Positions 8,406-17,436 of a DNA stretch of 64,000 nt are shown piece by piece (the stretch's first letter is position 1; each line of letters starts with the position of its first letter). A model generated the notes under the pieces. That model had not been told where the DNA came from. It was given only the letters and a program-made list of their open reading frames with translations, and searched no databases. This DNA comes from JAIOQJ01 sp963718635. GTDB taxonomy: Bacteria; Planctomycetota; Planctomycetia; Gemmatales; Gemmataceae. The stretch spans positions 4,216,001-4,280,000 of the forward strand of contig OY970367.1 of NCBI GenBank assembly GCA_963718635.1, written 5' to 3'. The position numbers were made by a program, and so were the translations under genes.

Positions 8406-9286
8406 ATGAGCGCCTTGTTCCCTGAACACCCGGAAGAGATATCGGCCGGGGGCGAATGGTCCAATTCCGAAGTGGAAGCGGCATCCGTACCGATGCGCGA
8501 ATGCTGGCGCTGCGGCAAGCTTTCGCGCGAGCAGAGTTCAAGCTGCCGATTCTGCCGAGCCAAATTCAAGACATTAGAATTGCGCTACAACGCCGAGAGC
8601 GAAAGCAAGTCGTTTCACCTGTCGATCAGACCGCTCAAGGTGCTCATCGTCTTCTTCTGCCTGTTGTTGGCGACTACCATTTTTCAAGCCTGGCATATTC
8701 ACTTTGGGGATGGCCTTCCCGCTGGGCCAAAGCGCGAGCAAGAGCTTGCCTTACTCCATGAAATGCTGGTTGTCGAAGCCATCGACACGCTGTTAGTTCT
8801 CTTGGCAATGTTTCAAGCGGTGCGCCTGCGCCAGTCCTGCAAACGTCGAGGGTGCGCACGACGGCATGGATGATCGGCATGCCGGTGCTCTTTCTACTTT
8901 TCAGTATCAACGTCCTGTATGGGCATCTGCTTAAAGAATATGCCGGCGAGGCGCCACACCTGGAAGTGATCGAGGTCAACTTCAAAACGAGTTATTGGCT
9001 CGTGTTAATCGCGTTTTGCATCCAACCGGCAATCGTTGAGGAACTCTTCTTCCGTTATCTGGCTTTCGGCCATCTGCGTCGAGTGATGAGCAATCATGGC
9101 GCGGTTTGGGTTTCGGCGGTTATGTTCGGCTTTGCCCACCTGCACAATCCGCTGGGGATGCCGGTACTTATTATCATTGGCGTCGGGCTGGGCTATATGC
9201 GCTGGATGTCGGGCGGGCTTTTGCTGCCGATGACCATGCATGGCCTACACAACGCCCTGGTTCTTTGGATGGAAGGAAACGGATGA
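8406..9286 (+). CDS. Zinc-ribbon CPBP-family intramembrane protease (frameshifted)
   Basis: Two overlapping frames (8406-8873 and 8852-9286) that together look like one membrane protease. The first encodes a zinc ribbon (CWRCGKLS...CRFCRAKF) and two membrane segments; the second has the CPBP/Abi core with EELFFRYL (catalytic Glu pair), FGFAHLHN and MHGLHN. CPBP enzymes are glutamyl endopeptidases of the membrane. The second frame opens only with a GTG lacking a proper ribosome site, while the first ends in low-quality sequence (KRRGCARRHG), so a one-base shift between about 8815 and 8855 is more likely than two genes. The 3' end shares ATGA with the next gene. Confidence 0.78.
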
Positions 9287-10238
9287 TCGGCGAAGTGATC
9301 GAAGAGCAGAACGAGCCGCGTGCGTGGTGGCTCTTCTGGTTGCTGCTCGCCCTAACGCTGACGGCTACAAATTTCGCTGTCAGTGGCAACAATTGCCTGC
9401 GGCTTTCAGCGGCGCCCTTTGCCCTGAGCGTCGTTTGCTGGCTTTCACGACGGCGCTCCTTTGCCCTGCGGATCGACGAAGACGGACTGCGGGTTCTTCG
9501 ACCGCTGAAACAACTTATTTATTACGATCAGCTCGAAGAACTCTCGGCACATGGAGAACTTACAGATGAAGGCGCGTTCGCTTTCGAAGTCATCCACTCG
9601 CGCGGCGTTCTGGCGATTCCGGATCGGCTGAACGTATTCTCCCGCGACCTTTGGAATTTTTTACAGGACCGCCTTCCGCCCGCCGTTGAGGTCCGCCTGC
9701 CATCGGGGTTGGCACTTTTCAGCGCGAGGAGGCCGAAATTTTCGGGGCGGACCGGGTCTTCGCCTATCGCGCTGTTCCGCAAGCGAACCATACAGGGGGC
9801 TGGTTCGGGGTGCATCTTGCTTCCGCGGCTATAATTATCGGCGGCATCTGGATTGGCGGCGATAGGGGAGAAAATGAACCTAAGACGTGGGCAGGTCTCG
9901 GCGCGTGCCTTCTCCTAATCGGGTTGATCGGCTTGCTCGTCGCGGTCGGCAAGGGATCCTATCGGAAGAACGGTCGCGGCAGCAAATCCGGCGGGGGCGG
10001 CCTGGTCATTGCGCCGAGTGGCTTTGCGCTGCAACAGGATGATCTGCGAGGCCAAATGCGTTGGGACGAAATCACCGATCTCACTTTCAATCAGAAAGCG
10101 CATCGGATCGTTGTCAAATTCCCGGGAAGCACCATCACCATCAAAGACATCTTCAACGTCTCCCTGCGGCAAATCTTTCGAGAACTCTGCACTTACTGGA
10201 AAGGCCCCCCGCCGACGCCCGAGTGGGCAGCCGATTGA
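9283..10238 (+). CDS. Hypothetical membrane protein (frameshifted)
   Basis: Start ATG at 9283 overlaps the CPBP stop (ATGA). The N-terminal half (frame to 9834) has two membrane segments around WLFWLLLALTLTATNFA, then a globular part. At the TTTT run 9716-9719 the reading should shift: the other frame continues as QREEAEIFGADRVFAY and runs on through 10238 with two more membrane segments (SAAIIIGGIWIGG and LGACLLLIGLIGLLVAV) and a soluble tail with MRWDEITDL. The tail and the first half both resemble PH-like 'bPH' modules that follow membrane helices, but this is a weak call. The ORFs 9283-9834 and 9810-10238 are the two fragments. Confidence 0.65.
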
Positions 10239-10263
10239 AAGCCGCTGTTGCAACTCGGGCGGA

Positions 10264-10330
10264 CTCGGAAGTCGGACGACTTCCGCTACGTGAGGCGGCG
10301 CAAAGTAGCGGAAGTCGTCAGACTTCCGAG
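10264..10330. repeat. Inverted pair of GGAAGTC-GACTTCC hairpins
   Basis: Two 26-base arms (10264-10289 and 10305-10330) that are inverted copies with one mismatch; each arm is itself a GGAAGTC...GACTTCC palindrome. The same hairpin unit is arrayed at 24021-24303. It lies just downstream of the 9283-10238 gene. Confidence 0.8.
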
Positions 10331-10558
10331 CTGAGCCTAGACTTGCGGGGCTGAGATGGACGCACGAGCAATCACCTGATCGGTGTGGTCCACCCAATTG
10401 GCAGTCGAAAGCAGGTGCATGATCTGGCCGAGGAATATCGAGACGAGCGCGCGAAGCAAGGTCGGTGGAATAATAACGGAACGGTTCAGGACGCGTCGAA
10501 AACCGATTGCATCAAGAGAATTGGAAGTCGCCAAACGATTGGTCCGCGGATAGCCTCA

Positions 10559-10578
10559 GGGGCCGCACTGGCGGCCCC
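10559..10578. terminator. Possible bidirectional terminator hairpin
   Basis: GGGGCCGC and GCGGCCCC form an 8-base G/C stem with a 4-base loop, between genes that converge (ending at 10238 and 10602). Only two T's follow, so termination efficiency is uncertain. No gene is supported between 10331 and 10600. Confidence 0.35.
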
Positions 10579-10601
10579 TTCTCGAGCACCCTAAAGCAGG
10601 G

Positions 10602-11033
10602 CTACTTATCCATTTTCTTTAAAATGAAACAGTTCTGCTTTTCTTTCGTTTTGAAGTCGGTTGGCGTATCAGCGCCGGGCAGGGCGTAACAGAGTTCGAT
10701 CGTGTCGCCGTTCATCTTGATGATGCCGTTTGCCTTGTCGCCCGTTTTGGGCGAGGTGCTCGTCATGGCGATTTTCATCGGCGAACTGGTCGTATCGAGC
10801 GTGAACGTGCAGGCAAAAAATTCCTTCTTATCTTTGTCGCTGCCTACGATCGAATTGCCTGAGATGACGACCACGGAACCGGCGATCTCCTGCTTGGGAA
10901 TCGGCTTGCCGTCCCGTTCGCCGCCGACAATCATGTATTTCCCTTCCATTTTGGCCGCTGTGTCTTTGGCCGAATCGGCGAAGCTGAACGAGGCAAAACC
11001 AAGAAGAGCGAGCGTTGCGATTGTGCGGTACAT
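10602..11033 (-). CDS. TIGR03067-type secreted protein
   Basis: About 143 residues with a signal peptide (MYRTIATLALLGFASFSFA). The mature part has the planctomycete TIGR03067 lipocalin-like pattern: EGKYMIVGGERDGKPIP, then FTLDTTSSPMKIAM, then GIIKMNGDTIELCYA and a C-terminal PTDFKT. The function of this family is not known; it is exported and abundant as paralogues in this lineage. The ATG at 11033 is chosen over 11090 because it begins the signal peptide. Confidence 0.85.
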   Translation of the reverse strand: MYRTIATLALLGFASFSFADSAKDTAAKMEGKYMIVGGERDGKPIPKQEIAGSVVVISGNSIVGSDKDKKEFFACTFTLDTTSSPMKIAMTSTSPKTGDKANGIIKMNGDTIELCYALPGADTPTDFKTKEKQNCFILKKMDK

Positions 11034-11145
11034 AAGACGCGCCTCCCGTTGAAGAACAAAGTTTTCCAAGCGGCAGACGGGCAGCAACAAACGTGCCGAC
11101 GTTGCGAAGCATGGCTAGCACGGCGCCAGCAAATCTTGGCGCATT

Positions 11146-11236
11146 GGCGAGCCGGGAGCGTCAGCGACCGGAGAAATCTGTCTAAACACGTTGGTTGCAG
11201 TGCTGTCACTCCGGTCGCTCACGCTCCCGGCTCGCC
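11146..11236. repeat. GGCGAGCCGGGAGCGT palindromic element (intergenic copy)
   Basis: Two 28-base arms with a single mismatch around a loop of about 35 bases. Other copies are at 22291-22368, 39061-39148 and, inside ileS, 12846-12909. It lies upstream of ileS. Confidence 0.85.
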
Positions 11237-11349
11237 AGAATGTATTCGTGCACTCGATTACGACTGCCTCCGCTTGAGCATATCGGCTAACAGAAGGCCA
11301 AGCCTTCCATAAAATGACTGCAACGACATCCCGCTTGAGGTTCCCGTTC

Positions 11350-14300
11350 ATGCCGTTTGAAAAAGTTGAAACGCAAGTCGATTTCCCCGCTCAGGAACGG
11401 GCGGTTCTGCAATTCTGGGAGCGCATCGGCGCCTTTCAGCAACTGCTTGCCAAGAATGCGGGCAAGCCGACTTGGTCGTTCCTGGATGGACCCATAACCG
11501 CTAACAATCCGATGGGCGTTCATCACGCCTGGGGCCGTACTTATAAGGATGCCTACCAGCGCTACTTCGCGATGACCGGGCACGAACTGCGCTACCAGAA
11601 TGGCTTCGATTGCCAGGGCCTTTGGGTAGAGGTTGAAGTCGAAAAAGACTTGAAGCTTGCGTCCAAGCGCGACATCGAAAGCCTGGTGCCAAGCGATCGT
11701 TTTGCTTCGATCGATCGATTCGTGAACGAGTGTAAGGCGCGCGTGAACAAGTTTGCGCGTGCAGACAGAGCAATCCATTCGGCTTGGCTACTGGATGGAT
11801 TGGGATCGCACCGATGCCGATTGGGCCAAGTCGCCCGACGAGCGCAAGTCGTATTTCACGATGTCGGAAGAGAACAATTACACCATCTGGAGTTTTCTCA
11901 AGAACTGTTTCAACAAAGGATACATCTACGAAGGCTACGATGCCATGCCGTGGTGTGCCCGTTGCGGCACCGGCATCAGTCAGCAGGAGATGAACGAGGG
12001 TTATAAGATCGTTGCCCATCGTTCGATCTTTGTGCGCTTTCCGCTGCGGAAGACTCCGCATGCTAACGCTTCCGGCTCGCCTCAGGAAAATTTGCTGGTG
12101 TGGACGACGACGCCATGGACGCTGACCAGCAACGTCGGCGCGGCAGTCAATCCCGAGCTCGTTTACATCAAAGTAAAACAGGGCGACCAAATTTATTATG
12201 TGGGCAAGTCTGCCTTCAAGACTGCCCGGCTTGAAGAGCAATTCAAGGCTAAGGAATGGGTTGAGGGCGTGCCTAAGCTCAAAACCTTGGAGCAACTCTT
12301 CAAAGAGAAGTCGAAAGAAGGCTTTGAGATCATTGGCGAGGTGAAAGGCGCTGAACTCGTCGGCTTGGCATATGACGGCCCGTTCGATGAACTCGAAGGC
12401 CAGAACACGCCCTACGGCTACCCGGCCGAGATTGCCCGCGTCGTCGAGAAACAGGGTTGGGCACCAGCAGTTTCGGGCAATCAGGTTCATCGCGTGGTCG
12501 GCTGGAAAGAGGTCGGCGAGACCGAGGGCACGGGCATCGTCCATATCGCGCCCGGCTGCGGCAAAGAAGACTTCGCGCTCGGCAAAGAGGTTGGCCTACC
12601 GCCTATTGCACCGCTCGATGAAGCGGGCATCTATCTTCCCGGCTTCGGCGCTCTCGCAGGCAAGTCGGCCAACTCGCAAGAGGTGGTCGAATACGTGGTC
12701 CAATCGCTCAAGGAGAAAGGGCTTCTCTTCGCGACCGAGATGTACCCGCACAAGTATCCGCATTGCTGGCGCTGCAAGCAGGAACTGCTCTACCGTCTCG
12801 TGGATGAGTGGTATATCGGCATGGGGCCGAAACCAGTAAGCGCTTGCGAGCCAGGAGCGTTAGCGACTGGAGAAAGTAAGACTCCGGTCGCTCACGCTCC
12901 CGGCTCGCCAAAAGGCAACCAGGAAGTCTGGCAGCCCGGCTTTCGCAGCGAAGTGAAAGAAGTTGTCGAGAAGGCAACCTTTCTTCCCGAAGAGCTTAAC
13001 GGCAAGGCTCGCGAGCTCGATTGGCTGCGCAACATGGGCGACTGGATGATCTCCAAAAAGCGCTATTGGGGCCTGGCGCTGCCGATCTGGGCCGACCCGG
13101 AATCAGGCGAGTTCGAAGTGATTGGCTCCCGGGAGGAACTGAAGGAGCGTGCTGTCGAAGGCTGGGCGGAGTTCGAAGGCCATCCGCCGCATCGACCTTG
13201 GATCGACTGCATCAAGATTCGCAGCCGGAAAACGGGCAAGCTGATGTCGCGCATTTCCGACGTCGGCAATCCCTGGCTCGATGCCGGCATCGTGGCATTT
13301 TCGACGATGCGATTCAATCGCGACCCTGCCTATTGGGAGAAATGGTATCCGGCCGACTTCATCACGGAAAGTTTTCCCGGCCAATTTCGCAACTGGTTTT
13401 ACGCATTACTATCGATGAGCGCGATGATGGGCCAAGGGACAAGCCGGGCAGGTGGTCCGCCATTCAAGAATCTCCTTGGGCATGGAATGGTGCGCGATCA
13501 GAACGGCGAGGAAATGCACAAATCGAAAGGAAATTCGATCGAATTCAACGGCGCTGCCAACGATGGCTACGCCCTCTTTCACGAACGGAATCCAAAAATC
13601 GCCCTTGAGGCACAAGCGAAGAAAGACCTTCCCGCCGGCTTTACCCGCTTCATCGAAGATGAGGCAACCATTGACGGCAAGCCGATCAAAGTTGTTAAGG
13701 GGTATTATCCCCCAATTGGCGCGGATGTGATCCGCTGGATGTACTGCCGCACCAATCCGATTTCGAACATCAACATGGGCCCGGGCCCTGCTGATGAACT
13801 GCGCGCCAAGTTCATCCTGAAGCTCTGGAACACTTATGCCTTCTTCTGCAATTACGCGCGCCTAGATGGCTTTAATCCGCTGGCGCCGCAAGTGCCCGTG
13901 GCCGAACGGCCGGACATCGATCGCTGGATTCTTTCCGATTTGCAGTTGCTGATCAAAAAGGCTCGTGAATCGTTTGAAGCATTCAACGTGATGAGCTTTT
14001 GTCTCGAAGCCGAGAAGTTCGTCGATGACAAGCTAAGCAACTGGTATATCCGCCGCAACCGCCGGCGCTTCTGGAAAGGCGAGCAGGGCAGCGACAAACA
14101 AGCCGCCTATCAGACGCTCTACACCGTGCTGGCAACATTTACGAAACTCATCGCGCCGGTCGCGCCTTTTCTCGCGGAGACGATGTACGGAAATTTGACA
14201 ATTACCAACCATTTAGCAGAGACGGCGTCCCCGTCCAGCATTCACTTATGCGATTACCCGATCGCCGATGAGACGTTGATTGACGTGCAGTTGTCGGAGG

Positions 14301-15046
14301 ACATGGAAGCATTGCTACGACTCGTGTCGCTCGGCGGAGCAGCTCGGAACGCGGCCAAGATAAAAGTGCGACAACCATTAGCGGAACTTAAGGTGCAAGC
14401 AGGAACGGAAGCTGATCGCCGTGCCATCGAGCGGTTCGCAGATCAGATGCAAGATGAATTGAATGTGAAACGCGTCAATATACATGAACCGAAGGACCGT
14501 TCCTTATTACGTCACTTGGTAAAAGCCAATCTGAAGACGCTGGCGCCTAAATGTGGCAATCGTCTCAATGAGGTGAAGCGATTAATCGAGAGTGGCGCTC
14601 CGGAAATTATCCAGTTGGTAGATGGTTCCTCACGCGAAATTCAACTTGCTCTAGACGGTCAGTCATTCTCGATCACCGAGGTAGACGTCATCGGTATTCC
14701 AGAGGCAGTCGACAAAGGCTGGCAGGGAATTTTTGATAGGAATACTCAGATTTCACTCGATGCCCGCATTACCCCCGAACTCGCCCGTGAAGGGATGGCC
14801 CGCGACATTATTCGCCAGGTACAGGAACTGCGTAAAAACAGCGGCCTGGAGATGGAAGATCGCATTGAGTTATCTCTAAACACGACGGATGATGCGTTGA
14901 AACAAGCGATCGAAGAGCATCGCGCCAACATCGCTGCCGAGACCTTGACCAAAGAATGGGCGCAATCGCCATTAACCGAAGGCGCGCCGTCTGCGAGCGT
15001 AAAAGTCGAAGGGCAAGCGTTGACCATCACACTGCGAAAGCGGTAA
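11350..15046 (+). CDS. ileS: Isoleucyl-tRNA synthetase, long type-2 form (frameshifted, with repeat insertions)
   Basis: Class I synthetase charging tRNA-Ile, about 1,230 residues. The ATG at 11350 has GAGG about nine bases upstream. The fragments are 11350-12006 and 11753-15046; homology moves from NKFAR to VQTEQSIRLGYWMDW near 11757, a 1-nt gain or 2-nt loss. The gene is essential, so a sequence error is likely. The signature reads NNPMGVHHAWGRT, with G-V-H-H in place of HxGH. The KMSKS loop is MHKSKGNS. The editing (CP1) region has LLVWTTTPWTL, followed by CWRCKQELLYR. Two segments (12053-12083 and 12846-12909) are copies of an intergenic palindrome translated in frame, as TPHANASGSP and a stretch ending TPVAHAPGSP. 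The C-terminal anticodon-binding region follows ISKKRYWGLALP and is long, as in eukaryote-like enzymes. Confidence 0.93.
12053..12083. repeat. Half of a palindromic element inside ileS
   Basis: One arm (ACTCCGCATGCTAACGCTTC then CGGCTCGCC) of the GGCGAGCCGGGAGCGT family, diverged, read in frame as TPHANASGSP just before LLVWTTTPWTL. Family members normally go from the preceding strand directly to the LLVWTTT segment. Confidence 0.7.
12846..12909. repeat. Palindromic element inserted in frame in ileS
   Basis: A 64-base copy with both arms and a shortened loop. It is translated as CEPGALATGESKTPVAHAPG followed by SP, between the conserved DEWYIGMG and the FRSEVKEVV segment. Arms match the intergenic copies closely. 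Confidence 0.85.
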
Positions 15047-15070
15047 ACTGCCGTAACTGAGGAGCCAATT

Positions 15071-15643
15071 ATGGTCGTTGCCTTAGCAAAAACTTACACG
15101 CCCGAAGACTTGCTCACCATGGAAGATGGATGGAGTTACGAGTTAGTTGATGGCCGTCTTGTTCCACTGCCTGCATGGGCTCTGACCAATTATATCTCCG
15201 GCTGTGTATCGGGCGAACTTTTTATCTACAATCGCCAACATGATGCCGGCTGGGTGCTTTCAAACGGGGCCTCTTTTCAATGTTTTGGACACAAACCCGA
15301 AAACGTGCGGAAGGTAAATGCCGCGTTCATAAGTAGAGATCGGCTGTCGATGGAACAAGTGCGCACACAAGGCCATCTACGCGTCGTTCCCGATCTCGTC
15401 TTAGAGGTAATTTCCCCCAATGATGTAGCTTATAGTGTCCACCATAAGATCGAAGAATGGCTCAGAGTCGGCGTCAAAGTCGTCTGGGAATTAAATCCAG
15501 GCACGAAGCAGGTCTACATTCACTGTGCTGATGGCACGATTCAGAAATTAGGCGATAAGGATCAATTGACCGCCAAAGACGTACTGCCCGGTTTTCGCTG
15601 TGCGATCGCTGGACTCTTTCCAGGAACGGCCGCACTCACGTAA
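15071..15643 (+). CDS. Uma2-family (DUF820) putative nuclease
   Basis: A 190-residue protein of the Uma2 family, a PD-(D/E)XK nuclease fold of uncertain biological role that is greatly expanded in planctomycetes and cyanobacteria. The core is visible as VPDLVLEVISPND, giving the Asp and Glu, followed by KIEEWLRVGVKVVWEL. The start ATG at 15071 has TGAGGAG about six bases upstream. It lies 24 bases after ileS in the same direction and may be co-transcribed. It belongs to a different subfamily from the three paralogues at 60-63 kb. Its 3' end overlaps the convergent oxidoreductase gene by eight bases. Confidence 0.88.
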   Translation: MVVALAKTYTPEDLLTMEDGWSYELVDGRLVPLPAWALTNYISGCVSGELFIYNRQHDAGWVLSNGASFQCFGHKPENVRKVNAAFISRDRLSMEQVRTQGHLRVVPDLVLEVISPNDVAYSVHHKIEEWLRVGVKVVWELNPGTKQVYIHCADGTIQKLGDKDQLTAKDVLPGFRCAIAGLFPGTAALT

Positions 15644-16913
15644 ATTTCGTCTTACCCGGCACCGCCACTTCCCATTTAGGCAATTCGGCATCCCAAGTAT
15701 ATTTCGATGGCCCCAGCACTTCCTGTGACTTCAGGGCCTGATCCCAGGTAATCATCTGGCCAGTGTAAGCTGCCATGCGACCCATGATTGCCAACAGCGT
15801 GCTCTTGGCCATGTACTCGCCGTTGTTGATCGGCTTGCCGGAACGAATGCTCGCGAATAGTTCCGCATGTTCGGTGTCGTACATCTCGTTCTTCTTGCCT
15901 TCGTAGGTCCATTCATTGCCGTTTTGGATTGAAATGCCATCGCGTTCTTTAAGGACGGCCGATCCTTTCGTACCAGCCGCAAATACGCTGATGTCGCCTT
16001 TGCACTTCGCCTGCTGCCGGCAGTTGCTGAAAAAGCGCGTGCCGTTCGCGTATTCGTACATGATCGAAAAATGGTCGTAGATATGGCCGTACTCGGCGCC
16101 GGTGCGTTGCTGCCGTCCCCCTAAGCCGACTGCTCGAACCGGGTACTGATTGTTCATCGCCCAAGCACAGACGTCGAGCATGTGAACATGCTGTTCAACG
16201 TTAAAGTCGCCCGAGAGCCACGTGTAGTAGTACCAGTTGCGCATCTGGTGGGTCATGTCGCTCCAGTCGGGTTGGCGCGGTTTGACCCAGATGGACCCGC
16301 GCAAATCATTCGCTTGCAGCAACGAAATTTCACCGATGGCGCCGTCATGGATGCGCTTTATCGCTTCGCGGAAACCGAAGTCGTACCGGATGCAAAGCCC
16401 TGAGACAATAGACAGATTCTTCTCGGTTGCCTTGCGACACGTTTCCAGCACCGACTGCACACCCGGGGCATCGACCGCACACGGCTTCTCGGCGAAGACA
16501 TGTTTGCCGGCTTCGACCGCCGCTTTGAGGTGTATGGGCCTAAAGTGCGGTGGCGTGCAGAGCAGCACCACATCGCAGCGCTCAATTACTTTTTGGTAGG
16601 CATCGAATCCCACGAAACAGTCTTCGGGCTTTACATCGACCTGCTCGGCTATCTTTGATTTTTTCAGGCTTGCCAGACTCAGCTGGATGCGATCTTCAAA
16701 GGCATCGCCCATCGCTACTAGCTTCACCTGCGGATCGACGGTCATCGCATTGATGGTCGCCCCGGTTCCTCGACCGCCGCAGCCGACGAGGCCGATCTTG
16801 ATTGTATCGTTGACGGCAGCATGCACGCCGCCCGGAAAAACAACCGAAGCCGCCAGGGTTGTGCCGGCAGCAGAGGTTAAAAATGTCCGACGTGAAGCAA
16901 GTGATTCCGGCAT
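15636..16913 (-). CDS. Gfo/Idh/MocA-family oxidoreductase with Tat signal
   Basis: A 425-residue NAD(P)-dependent sugar/inositol-type dehydrogenase. The N-terminus has a twin-arginine signal (SRRTFLTSAAGTTLAAS), so it is exported folded to the periplasm-like space. The Rossmann motif IGLVGCGGRGTG follows at about residue 40, and the family Glu-Lys-Pro motif is in FAEKPCAVDAPG. The C-terminal domain contains HVHMLDVCAWAMN. Secreted members are numerous in planctomycetes; the substrate cannot be read from the sequence. Intergenic space to the thioesterase upstream is 115 bases. Confidence 0.92.
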   Translation of the reverse strand: MPESLASRRTFLTSAAGTTLAASVVFPGGVHAAVNDTIKIGLVGCGGRGTGATINAMTVDPQVKLVAMGDAFEDRIQLSLASLKKSKIAEQVDVKPEDCFVGFDAYQKVIERCDVVLLCTPPHFRPIHLKAAVEAGKHVFAEKPCAVDAPGVQSVLETCRKATEKNLSIVSGLCIRYDFGFREAIKRIHDGAIGEISLLQANDLRGSIWVKPRQPDWSDMTHQMRNWYYYTWLSGDFNVEQHVHMLDVCAWAMNNQYPVRAVGLGGRQQRTGAEYGHIYDHFSIMYEYANGTRFFSNCRQQAKCKGDISVFAAGTKGSAVLKERDGISIQNGNEWTYEGKKNEMYDTEHAELFASIRSGKPINNGEYMAKSTLLAIMGRMAAYTGQMITWDQALKSQEVLGPSKYTWDAELPKWEVAVPGKTKFT

Positions 16914-17028
16914 GTTTGATTCTCCAGCAGAAAAAAGAGTTTGGCAGGAGAGGGATGTTGTTTTAGGAATCGCGTCGCTATTTTTCAGGCAGGGAACTGA
17001 GCAAAGACTCCGTCCGGCCCAACCAACG

Positions 17029-17433
17029 TCAGGTAAGCTTTGCCTTCATCTCTTCGGGGATCACACACGATTCAAACTTCTGTCCCGGCGCCTCGCGGCA
17101 ATGGACGCACGTAATTCGCCCGACAGCAATCGGTTGTCCATCGCGGGAAAAATCAAACCGATAGACGAGCGACTTGATCCCTACTTTTTCGAGAATGACA
17201 TCAATGTCGAGAACGTCTTCGAATCGAGCTGGCTGCAGATAATCGCACGTGACGGAGACGCGTGGAAAGCCCGCGCCGCCGGCTTCATCGCGCCAGCAGA
17301 CGGTTAGCCCCAGCGAGCGAAGAAAGGCTGTCTCTGCGGCTTCCATGAAGCGGAAGAAGTTCGAGAAGTGGACGATGCCGGCCATATCGGTATCGCAGAA
17401 CTCGATGCGCCGGGTTGTACGAAAGCTCTTCAT
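17029..17433 (-). CDS. YbgC/FadM-type acyl-CoA thioesterase (4HBT)
   Basis: A 134-residue hotdog-fold protein. The 4-hydroxybenzoyl-CoA thioesterase signature FCDTDMAGIVHFSNFFRFME is at residues 12-31, with the catalytic Asp in DTD. It should hydrolyse an acyl-CoA thioester in the cytoplasm; chain-length preference is not readable. The start lies three bases past the stop of the upstream kinase gene, so the two are one transcription unit. Confidence 0.9.
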   Translation of the reverse strand: MKSFRTTRRIEFCDTDMAGIVHFSNFFRFMEAAETAFLRSLGLTVCWRDEAGGAGFPRVSVTCDYLQPARFEDVLDIDVILEKVGIKSLVYRFDFSRDGQPIAVGRITCVHCREAPGQKFESCVIPEEMKAKLT

Positions 17434-17436
17434 ATT

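Noticed and set aside
10337..10534. Small minus-strand gene of 65 codons
   Set aside because: It lies in repeat-flanked intergenic sequence and no family is recognisable. It could not be supported.
11753..12006. Programmed frameshifting in ileS
   Set aside because: No slippery heptamer or stimulatory structure is apparent and about ten unrelated genes in the window show similar breaks, which points to sequence error.
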